Shown: positions 35,270 to 41,375 of the stretch, in pieces
Numbering within the stretch: the first letter of the stretch is position 1
How the letters are laid out: every line of letters begins with the position of its first letter
Source of the DNA: Columbia Basin potato purple top phytoplasma
GTDB taxonomy: Bacteria > Bacillota_I > Bacilli_A > Acholeplasmatales > Acholeplasmataceae
NCBI RefSeq assembly: GCF_028595955.1
Contig: NZ_JANHJP010000005.1
Span: 1 to 41,375 of the forward strand
Direction of reading: 5' to 3'
Length of the DNA stretch: 41,375 nt
Made by a program: the position numbers and the translations under genes
Notes under the pieces: model-generated
What the model was told of the DNA's origin: nothing
The model's database searches: none
Seen by the model: the letters and a program-made list of their open reading frames with translations, nothing else

Positions 35270-36109
35270 TTATTTTTTTCCTACTTCAAAATAATAATAG
35301 TTTATAATATCAGTTTTATTTTGGATTAAATATTCTTTAACTTTTTGATTTGATTCCATATAAAAAGGTTGTTCTAATAAACAATTTTGTTCTATTAAAG
35401 TATTAAATTTATTTTCTACTATTTTGTTTAATAGTTCATCTTTTAAAGGTTTATGACTATTTTTTTCTTTCAATTGTTCTAATAAAATTTCTTTTTCTTT
35501 ATTTAAGAAATTAATATCTATTAATTCCTTACTCAAAAATTTAGGTTTCATTCCAACTATATGCACTGGAATATGTTCTTCAACATCAGCAGAAGATTTA
35601 GTTAAATGAACTAAAGCGGAAATCTTGCCTCCTTGATGTTTATAAAAACCAAAACCTTCCTCATCTTTTTTATAAATAATTTGAATACGTGATAAAACAA
35701 TTTGTTCTTTAATTATAAAAGATTTTTGGGAAATCAATTCTTCAACACTTTGACCATTCCATTGATATTTTAAAAAATCTTTTAAATTTTGAATAGAAGA
35801 ATCAGCTTCTAATAAAATATTTTCTAATTGATTATATAATTCCATAAAATTTTTATTTTGAACAACAAAATCTGTCTCTGCATTAAGTTCATATAAAATA
35901 GCTTTGTTATTTTTAACAACAACATTTGTTAAGCCTTCAAGAATGTCTTTTGTTTTGTTCTTTTTATGATAAAAAAGACCTTTTTCTTTTAAAAAATTAA
36001 TCGCTGATTCAATATCACCATTAGTCTCTTCTAAAGCTTTTTTACAATTGGTAATACCTGCCTGAGTTTTTTGTCTTAACTCTTTAATCATTTCAATTGT
36101 TATTTTCAT
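35270..36109 (-). CDS. tsf: elongation factor Ts
   Basis: Nucleotide-exchange factor for EF-Tu. The N-terminal UBA-like helices carry LRQKTQAGITNCKKALEE, and the ELNAETDFVVQNKNF motif contacts EF-Tu. Length of 279 is standard. An AAAGGG site lies 10 nt before the ATG. It is separated from rpsB by 212 nt that contain a terminator-like hairpin, so its level relative to S2 may be set there. Confidence 0.97.
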   Translation of the reverse strand: MKITIEMIKELRQKTQAGITNCKKALEETNGDIESAINFLKEKGLFYHKKNKTKDILEGLTNVVVKNNKAILYELNAETDFVVQNKNFMELYNQLENILLEADSSIQNLKDFLKYQWNGQSVEELISQKSFIIKEQIVLSRIQIIYKKDEEGFGFYKHQGGKISALVHLTKSSADVEEHIPVHIVGMKPKFLSKELIDINFLNKEKEILLEQLKEKNSHKPLKDELLNKIVENKFNTLIEQNCLLEQPFYMESNQKVKEYLIQNKTDIINYYYFEVGKK

Positions 36110-36183
36110 GAATGTTTATCCCTTTTTTAATTTTTTTCCAAATTTATTTTTATTTCAATACTGATAATATTATTTTTAATATT

Positions 36184-36210
36184 AAAAAAAGATGTTTATT
36201 AAACATCTTT
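36184..36210 (-). terminator. intrinsic terminator or attenuator between rpsB and tsf
   Basis: A 10-bp stem (AAAGATGTTT at 36188-36197 with AAACATCTTT at 36201-36210) ends on minus in T7. It lies about 110 nt past the rpsB stop and 75 nt before the tsf start, dividing the classical operon. Confidence 0.7.
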
Positions 36211-36321
36211 AATTATAATAAATTACGATTTTAATAAAATAAGATTATAAATAAAATATCACTTTATAGCAAAATTTTATTTTTTTAAATTTTTATTTTG
36301 TTTTATATATTTTCTTATTCA

Positions 36322-37059
36322 TTATTTTTTTACATCAATTTTATTATTATTTGATTTTTGAGTTCCCTCGATAACTGCATTTGCGATAATAGAAGTTATT
36401 AACCTAACACCTTTAATAGCATCATTATTAGCAGGAATAATATAATCAACTAATTCAGGATCACAATCACTATCAATAATTCCAAAAACTTTAATATTTA
36501 ATTTACGTGCTTCAGTTATCGCTATAATATCTTTCTTAACATCAATAACAAAAATAGCTTGAGGTAAACTTGTCATGTTTTTTATACCACCTAAAAACTT
36601 CTCTAGTTTTTCTCTTTGTCTTATTAATTTAATAACTTCTTTTTTAGGCAAACCTTTCCACAAGCCTTCTTTTTCTTGATTATATAAATCTTTTAAAACA
36701 TTAATTCTTTTTAAAATAGTTTGAAAATTAGTAAAAGTACCGCCTAACCATCTATATGAAATATAATATTGTTTGGCTCTTTCAGCTTCTTGCTGAACAA
36801 TTTCTCGAATTTGTTTTTTGGTACCTAAAAATAAAATTTTCCCATTATTAGACGCTAATTCAACTATCTTCGGATAAACAAATTCAATTGCTTCCATTGT
36901 TTTCTTTAGATCTATAATATGAATTCTATTTCTTACAATAGGTATTCCTGTTTCATTTGAAAAAAGAAAAGGTTTCATTTTATAATGGCATTTTCTAGCT
37001 GCACTTCCGAAATGAATTCCTGATCCTAATAATTGTTTAATAGAAACAACAGATGACAT
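36322..37059 (-). CDS. rpsB: 30S ribosomal protein S2
   Basis: Late-binding protein of the small subunit. It starts MSSVVSIKQLLGSGIHFGSA and shows RWLGGTFTNFQT, LPQAIFVIDVKKD and the VDYIIPANNDAIK motif. The 245 residues match. It is the first gene of rpsB-tsf-pyrH-frr-cdsA. An AGGAG site lies 14 nt before the ATG. A candidate promoter is at 37237-37245, giving a leader of about 170 nt where S2 autoregulation could act. Confidence 0.97.
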   Translation of the reverse strand: MSSVVSIKQLLGSGIHFGSAARKCHYKMKPFLFSNETGIPIVRNRIHIIDLKKTMEAIEFVYPKIVELASNNGKILFLGTKKQIREIVQQEAERAKQYYISYRWLGGTFTNFQTILKRINVLKDLYNQEKEGLWKGLPKKEVIKLIRQREKLEKFLGGIKNMTSLPQAIFVIDVKKDIIAITEARKLNIKVFGIIDSDCDPELVDYIIPANNDAIKGVRLITSIIANAVIEGTQKSNNNKIDVKK

Positions 37060-37236
37060 AAAAACAAAATTAACTCCTAATTAAATTTTATTAAAATTTT
37101 TAAAATAATTAAATTATTAAACATCCATAATACAACAAATATACATCAAATTATTTATATTTATAATTTGCAAATTAAATTTATATTAAATTTTAATATT
37201 TTCCGTAAAATTATTTATTTTAAACGAATCTAAATT

Positions 37237-37245
37237 ATTTTAACA
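37237..37245 (-). promoter_or_regulatory. candidate extended -10 promoter for rpsB
   Basis: TGTTAAAAT on minus, a member of the recurrent extended -10 motif. It is about 178 nt before the rpsB ATG and 40 nt after the dut stop. No -35 box is clear. Confidence 0.3.
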
Positions 37246-37286
37246 TATTTTTATTTTTTTATAATTTAAATCTTTATATAACAATT

Positions 37287-37745
37287 TTAATCAGTGCTTC
37301 CGAAACCATCTTGACGGGTTTTCTTATCTTGTGTAAAATCATTATTAGTTAAATAAAATTTTTGCAAAATACCTTGAGCTATTCTTTCTCTTTTTTCAAT
37401 TTTTACTTCTTTATCCGATATATTATATAAAGGTACAAAAATATGTCCTTCATTTTTTAAATTATTATAATAATCACTATCTATAATCCCTACACTATTA
37501 GGCATTATCAAGCTTTTTTTTAAAGCTAATGAAGATCTAGGATATATACATAAAAATTTATCACTTTCAAAATAAGCTTTTATACCTGTAGGAATTAAAA
37601 CTAAATCTTTAGGTTTTATAAAAATCGAAATAGCCGATTCAAAATCATATCCTGCGCTATAAAGAGTATATCTTTTTGGTAAACTAATATTTTTATCTTT
37701 ATAAATGCTTACAACTTCAAAAAAAAAATTTACTTTATTTGGCAT
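37287..37745 (-). CDS. dut: dUTP diphosphatase
   Basis: Trimeric dUTPase that prevents uracil incorporation and makes dUMP. All five motifs are visible: SAGYDFESA, YPRSSLALK, GIIDSDYYN, RERIAQGIL and the C-terminal RQDGFGSTD. I use the ATG at 37745; a TTG at 37751 is possible. AAAGGA lies 10 nt before the ATG. It lies just after the recombinase gene on the same strand (15 nt). It complements ung in keeping uracil out of DNA. Confidence 0.96.
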   Translation of the reverse strand: MPNKVNFFFEVVSIYKDKNISLPKRYTLYSAGYDFESAISIFIKPKDLVLIPTGIKAYFESDKFLCIYPRSSLALKKSLIMPNSVGIIDSDYYNNLKNEGHIFVPLYNISDKEVKIEKRERIAQGILQKFYLTNNDFTQDKKTRQDGFGSTD

Positions 37746-37759
37746 ATTCAATATTTCCT

Positions 37760-38725
37760 TTATGTTTTTTTTAATAATTTTTTTTTATAAACATTTCTAG
37801 GATGTTTTTCTATAAATTTTTTTTTTAAAAAAACATCAGAAACATGAGTATAAATTTGAGTTGTTTTTAAATTAGCGTGTCCTAATAATTCTTGAACAAC
37901 TCTTAAATCTGCTCCATGATTTAATAAAACAGTAGCAAAAGCATGTCTAAAAGCGTGAGGATACAAAGAAATATTTGAACTTACCTTAGAACTTAATTGA
38001 TTTAAAATAAATCTAATTCCTTTTTCTGTTAAAGGATCGCCTTTATAATTGATTAATAAAAAATCATGTTTAGCCCTATTCGATTTTCTATTTTTATTTA
38101 AAAATTTATCTCTTATATAAGTTAAATAATGTTTCAACATATTTGATAAAACAATATGAAGAGGTATAAATCTTTCTTTTTTACCTTTACCATAAATTAA
38201 AATTTGATGATTCATAAAATAAATATTATTTATTTGTAAATTAACCAATTCACTTACTCTTAAACCACAACTATAAAGTAAATCTAAAATAATATAATTA
38301 CGATACCCAAAAATATTTGATGTATCAATAACATCTAATAAATTTTGAATAAAAGATTCAGGTAAAATTTGAGGTAATTTTCTAGATTTTTTTTTTAATT
38401 TAATTAATTTAAAAATATTATGCTTAAAGTTATATCTTTCGATTAAAAAATTATAAAAAAGTCTTAAAGAAGAGATTTTTCTAAGAATACTAGTATTAGA
38501 TAAATGTTTATTACTTAAATAAGAAACAAAATAACGAGCTTCATTTATTTCAGATAAATCAATAAAATTAAATATCATATTTTTTTGAAACAAAAAATTT
38601 TGAAATTCTTTTACATCATAAATATAATTCTTAATAGTAAAATAAGAATAATTACATTCGATTTTTAAAAATATTTCAAATTCATTAATAAAATCCAATA
38701 TTTTTAATCCTACCGCTAATTTCAA
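37760..38725 (-). CDS. tyrosine recombinase, XerC/XerD type
   Basis: Site-specific recombinase of 321 residues. The N-terminal SAM-like core-binding domain is followed by the catalytic domain with SCGLRVSELVNLQ (Arg), YGKGKKERFIPL (Lys), HAFRHAFATVLLNHGA (His, Arg), LLGHANLKTTQIYTHV (His, Tyr). All active residues are present. XerC/D resolve chromosome dimers, but in phytoplasmas related enzymes also act in mobile units, so the role is uncertain. The C terminus (KKKFIEKHPRNVYKKKLLKKT) is basic. It is not flanked by a visible att site. Confidence 0.93.
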   Translation of the reverse strand: MKLAVGLKILDFINEFEIFLKIECNYSYFTIKNYIYDVKEFQNFLFQKNMIFNFIDLSEINEARYFVSYLSNKHLSNTSILRKISSLRLFYNFLIERYNFKHNIFKLIKLKKKSRKLPQILPESFIQNLLDVIDTSNIFGYRNYIILDLLYSCGLRVSELVNLQINNIYFMNHQILIYGKGKKERFIPLHIVLSNMLKHYLTYIRDKFLNKNRKSNRAKHDFLLINYKGDPLTEKGIRFILNQLSSKVSSNISLYPHAFRHAFATVLLNHGADLRVVQELLGHANLKTTQIYTHVSDVFLKKKFIEKHPRNVYKKKLLKKT

Positions 38726-38785
38726 AATTATTTTAAAATTGAATTCGAAAATATAATAAGTTTGTGAGTTTATATTATCTATTTA

Positions 38786-39322
38786 TTATCTTAGAAACAA
38801 ATTTATTAAATTTATAAAATAAGAAAACTTATTTTTAATAAATTTAAAAATAATTGATTTTTTAAAATTAAATATCAAAAAAAACATAGATAAAATCAAA
38901 ATAATATAACCAATAATAGATAAATAAGATTTTTTTTTCTTTATAATATTTGATAATGGAATTGTATAAATAATTTTATACATAACATTTTCATAACTAA
39001 TTCTTTTTTCAAAATCTAATATTTTATTATTATTTATCCCTTTAGTTGTTATAAATTTTTCATTTTTATTATTATACTGTACTCGATGGCAAACAAAAGG
39101 AATTTGTCTCAATAATTTATTCGTTTGAAATTGTTCCTCAATATAAAAAACTACATCATCACCTTCTTTTAAATTTGAAATTTCTTCTTTAGTTATTTTT
39201 TTTACAATAATCAAATCATTTTTTTTATATTCGGGAGACATGCTATCACTAGATATATAATTAATGTTCAAAAAAATAAATTTATTAGCATTTTTAGGAT
39301 AAAAATAATTATACAAATTCAA
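38786..39322 (-). CDS. signal peptidase I, SipW type (copy 2), N terminus frameshifted
   Basis: The open part encodes the catalytic domain: Ser in SSDSMSPEYKKND, His in FVCHRVQYN, plus TKGINNNKILDFEK and a C-terminal hydrophobic helix. It differs strongly from copy 1 at 24900. As predicted it starts at a TTG and lacks the N-terminal membrane helix. In-frame DNA upstream encodes a hydrophobic helix but has no ATG, GTG or TTG. An ATG at 39431 is out of frame by one base across an A11 tract (39363-39373). With one base fewer it would read a basic N terminus, the helix and then this domain, giving about 214 residues. The gene may be switched off, phase-variable or misassembled. Confidence 0.75.
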   Translation of the reverse strand: MNLYNYFYPKNANKFIFLNINYISSDSMSPEYKKNDLIIVKKITKEEISNLKEGDDVVFYIEEQFQTNKLLRQIPFVCHRVQYNNKNEKFITTKGINNNKILDFEKRISYENVMYKIIYTIPLSNIIKKKKSYLSIIGYIILILSMFFLIFNFKKSIIFKFIKNKFSYFINLINLFLR

Positions 39323-39610
39323 AAAAATAAAATAAAAAATAATAAATACAAAAATATAATATAAAAAAAAAAATAAAATAATTAAAAAATTTTATTACTA
39401 TCTTTATTGTTATTATTCTATTTAGAATCATATTAAATGCTCTACATTTACAATATTTTATTATTTTATATTAAAATAAAAAAATATTTTTTTATTCTAT
39501 CAAACTAAATGACAAAAATCCAATTAGTTTTTATATTAATATTATTTTTTATTTTATCAAAATAATAATTATCTTTAAAATTAGACATATCTTTGAAATT
39601 AACTATATTG

Positions 39611-39653
39611 ATAAATTTACCAATTGATAAAATTTATCAATTGGTAAATTTAT
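39611..39653. terminator. large inverted repeat after spx
   Basis: Two 21-nt arms (39611-39631 and 39633-39653) are perfect complements, forming a stem of about 20 bp that overlaps the spx stop codon. There is no U-tract on minus, so it may be a stabilising 3' hairpin rather than a classical terminator. Confidence 0.5.
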
Positions 39654-40090
39654 TTAAAACTAAAATATTTTTTTATCATAAAAACATAATTATTATTATA
39701 TTCTGTATTAATATTATTTTGAATAATATATTTTCGTAAATTTTTAGGCATAAAAACTCTAATATCTTCTTTATTATAACCTATTACAATAGATTTTGAA
39801 TTATAAATAATAGGTTTTTTGCAAATAGATGGGTTTTTTACTATAAATTTTTTTATCTTTTGGATAGTCATTAGAAATAAATCTTTTTTCTGTTTTTTGA
39901 AAATTCGAGAACGAGTAGATATTATATTGGTAAAATCTATATTTTCATAATTCAAAATTATATCAATATCTTTTTCAGTGAAAGAAGAATGACTCAAATT
40001 TTTTTCATGATATTTAATATGATGTAAATCTAACCATTGTTTAGCTTTTTTACATGAAGAACAACGATTACTAGTTAAAATAAAAACCAT
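39650..40090 (-). CDS. spx: Spx/ArsC-family regulator
   Basis: Thioredoxin-like transcription regulator that binds the RNA polymerase alpha C-terminal domain and responds to thiol stress. The redox switch CSSC is at residues 10-13, and the Spx hallmark IISTRSRIF is in the middle. The KPIIYNSKSIVIGYNKEDI segment and MPKNLRKY are typical. Length of 146 matches Spx and exceeds plain ArsC. It is its own transcription unit with a TGTTATAAT promoter at 40264-40272 and AAAGGA 10 nt before the ATG. Confidence 0.93.
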   Translation of the reverse strand: MVFILTSNRCSSCKKAKQWLDLHHIKYHEKNLSHSSFTEKDIDIILNYENIDFTNIISTRSRIFKKQKKDLFLMTIQKIKKFIVKNPSICKKPIIYNSKSIVIGYNKEDIRVFMPKNLRKYIIQNNINTEYNNNYVFMIKKYFSFK

Positions 40091-40172
40091 AAAAATAAAA
40101 TCCTTTTTTATACAAAAAAATCATTTAAAAAAATACCCTTTTAAACCTTTATAAAATAAATGCAAATAAAAA

Positions 40173-40228
40173 TTCAAAAAAAATAAAAAAATTTTAAAAA
40201 TTCAAAAAAAATAAAAAAATTTTAAAAC
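40173..40228. repeat. 28-bp tandem duplication, two copies
   Basis: Two perfect copies of a 28-base unit, beginning AATTCAAAAAAAATAAAAAA and ending TTTTAAA, lie head to tail at 40173-40200 and 40201-40228. Confidence 0.9.
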
Positions 40229-40263
40229 ATTAAATTTCAACAGGATAGTAAAATTATGTTTTA

Positions 40264-40272
40264 ATTATAACA
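40264..40272 (-). promoter_or_regulatory. extended -10 promoter for spx
   Basis: TGTTATAAT on minus, identical to the boxes of gyrB, tRNA-Gly and fakA. It is 174 nt before the spx ATG, so the leader crosses the 28-bp duplication. Confidence 0.4.
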
Positions 40273-40398
40273 AATTTATTTTTAAAAGTCAAAAAAAGAT
40301 TATGAAAAATCAAAAAAATTACTAAATAAATCTATAAACATAAAAAGAATTTAAAATAAATAAAAAAAATAAAAATAAAATTGTTTTCAAAATCTTTA

Positions 40399-40446
40399 AA
40401 TTATGAATATTTTTAATTATGAATATTTTTAATTATGAATATTTGA
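40399..40446. repeat. 16-bp tandem repeat, three copies
   Basis: AATTATGAATATTTTT occurs at 40399-40414 and 40415-40430, with a third, slightly diverged copy at 40431-40446. Confidence 0.85.
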
Positions 40447-40736
40447 AAAATTAAATAAAAATTTAATAAAATATTATTTCCAACATTCATTATAATAAGT
40501 AAAAATTTTATAATATAATTATAATTAGTGAATAAAAAAATGAAATTTTTGTAAAAATTTAAATTTTAAGAATTCCGTTTTATTATTAAAATAATAATTA
40601 ATAAAAAATAATATAATTTAATATTTAATGAAAAAATATAAAAATTTATCCTAAAAATTTATTTTTAAAATATAAATAATTTTAGCTTTAATTCGATAAA
40701 AAATAAATATTATCTAGATAGGATTTTTTTTAAACA

Positions 40737-41375
40737 ATGATAAAAAATTTTTTAATTTTATTAGAAAAGAAAAACAATTTTATTTTTTATAACTTTGTTT
40801 TGTGTTTTTAATAATATTTTTAAATCGGAACCTCGAGGTAAAAAAATATTATTAAAAGAAATGGACAACAAATTTAAGAATAAATTGATTAAAAACTTTA
40901 AATATACAACAAGTTTTAATATATTCTGCAAATTCACTATATTATTTATTAGAAGTAAAAGATATAAACAATATTTTGTATCAAACTAAAATATTAGAAC
41001 CTTATGGAATAAACAAAATATATAATTTTATTAAAATTTTAAAAACAGAAAATAATTCTCAAGATACAGTATATGAATACAAAACAGATTTCGAAATTTT
41101 ATCTCAAATAACTGATAAATGGCCATTTTTTCTTTTATAATCATTAATGTTTTATACAACCATACTATGTATACCATTGCATTTATTTTTTATATTATAA
41201 AACAAATACTCGGTAATATAAGAAAATCCAATTCCAAACCTTTGATTTCTTCTAAACAAAAATCTCTTTTTACTTTCTAAGATGTAACTGGTAATGAAAA
41301 AAAAGAGGAAATGAAAGAATTAATTGATTTCTTAAAACAACCTCAAAAATATCAAAAAATAGGGGCTTCAATTCC
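40737..41375 (+). pseudogene. ftsH: ftsH (hflB) pseudogene, 5' part, continues past the window
   Basis: Broken frames on plus add up to the N-terminal half of an FtsH membrane protease. Frame 3 reads MIKNFLILLEKKNNFIFYN (first helix) and stops at 40809. Frame 1 then gives SEPRGKKILLKEMDNKFKNK. Frame 2 gives LNIQQVLIYSANSLYYLLEV and runs to ITDKWPFFLL with a stop at 41138-41140. Frame 1 resumes with a second helix, then KSLFTF, a nonsense TAA at 41278-41280, and DVTGNEKKEEMKELIDFLKQ, matching the FtsH 'DVAGxxxAKEELxEIVxFLK' lead-in to the AAA domain, and QPQKYQKIGASIP at the edge. At least two frameshifts and one nonsense are needed, so it is inactive. Phytoplasmas often carry several ftsH copies. 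Confidence 0.85.

Larger units (their letters stand above)
40091..40736. other. 646-bp intergenic region with short tandem repeats
   Basis: It holds the spx leader and promoter, a perfect 28-bp tandem duplication (40173-40228) and three copies of a 16-bp unit (40399-40446). The remainder is A/T-rich and without a coding frame. It is the boundary between core genes and the decayed ftsH copy. Confidence 0.6.

Noticed and set aside
37760-38725. Recombinase as the integrase of a prophage or integrative element
   Set aside because: No att-like repeats, phage genes or composition shift surround it; the neighbours are dut and rpsB. A chromosomal Xer role is at least as likely.
40173-40446. CRISPR array
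   Set aside because: The repeats are directly adjacent without spacers, few in number and nearly all A/T, and no cas genes are present.
40795-40989. 64-residue plus-strand frame as an independent gene
   Set aside because: It is one of several frames of the broken ftsH copy; its residues (SEPRGKKILLKEMDNK) join with neighbouring frames into an FtsH N-terminal half.

Overview
The window is very AT-rich (most intergenic DNA is nearly pure A/T), densely coding, and uses TGA as a stop. Gene content fits an Acholeplasmatales mollicute, most likely a 'Candidatus Phytoplasma': no cell-wall genes, SipW-type signal peptidases, a DUF2130 protein, a hemolysin-III protein, an Spx regulator, and a decayed FtsH (HflB) gene at the right edge. 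Genus assignment is inference from gene content; no 16S gene is present.

Layout. (1) 1-10100: tRNA-Tyr, a DUF2130 coiled-coil protein, glutaminyl-tRNA synthetase, the t6A tRNA-modification trio tsaE-tsaB-tsaD, and gyrB-gyrA, all on the minus strand. A terminator separates gyrA from tsaE. (2) 10262-14993: sufS, plus-strand plsY, an A27 tract with a bidirectional terminator, tRNA-Cys, an M24 aminopeptidase, rpmG, a 65-residue unknown and an HU-like protein. (3) 15112-21290: gpsA-der (overlapping), proS, metK, an unusual cold-shock-domain protein with an insertion, then tRNA-Thr and tRNA-Gly on plus. (4) 21352-25481: rpsO, a DarA-type c-di-AMP receptor, hemolysin III, HIT, rnhC, ung and a SipW-type signal peptidase, in one minus-strand run. 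(5) 25564-30336: the most interesting part, an SMC-like ATPase (JetC/MksB type, 1096 aa) overlapping a DUF4194 (JetB/MksE type) partner, with a HAD phosphatase upstream. The other Wadjet genes (JetA kleisin, JetD nuclease) are absent from the window. (6) 30751-37059: fakA, a divergent region with a strong hairpin, rpmB, and the classic rpsB-tsf-pyrH-frr-cdsA operon. (7) 37287-41375: dut, a tyrosine recombinase, a second SipW-type peptidase that appears frameshifted at an A11 tract, spx, a repeat-containing 650-bp intergenic stretch, and a multiply broken ftsH pseudogene running off the right edge.

Most of the window is a housekeeping core: translation (four tRNAs, GlnRS, ProRS, S2, S15, L28, L33, EF-Ts, RRF, Der), tRNA modification, topology, phospholipid synthesis (gpsA, plsY, cdsA, fakA) and nucleotide hygiene (dut, ung, rnhC, pyrH). 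The points of interest are the two-gene SMC system, the insert-bearing cold-shock protein, a gene with no canonical start codon, homopolymer-linked frameshifting, unusually long Shine-Dalgarno spacing at many genes, and a recurrent extended -10 promoter motif.
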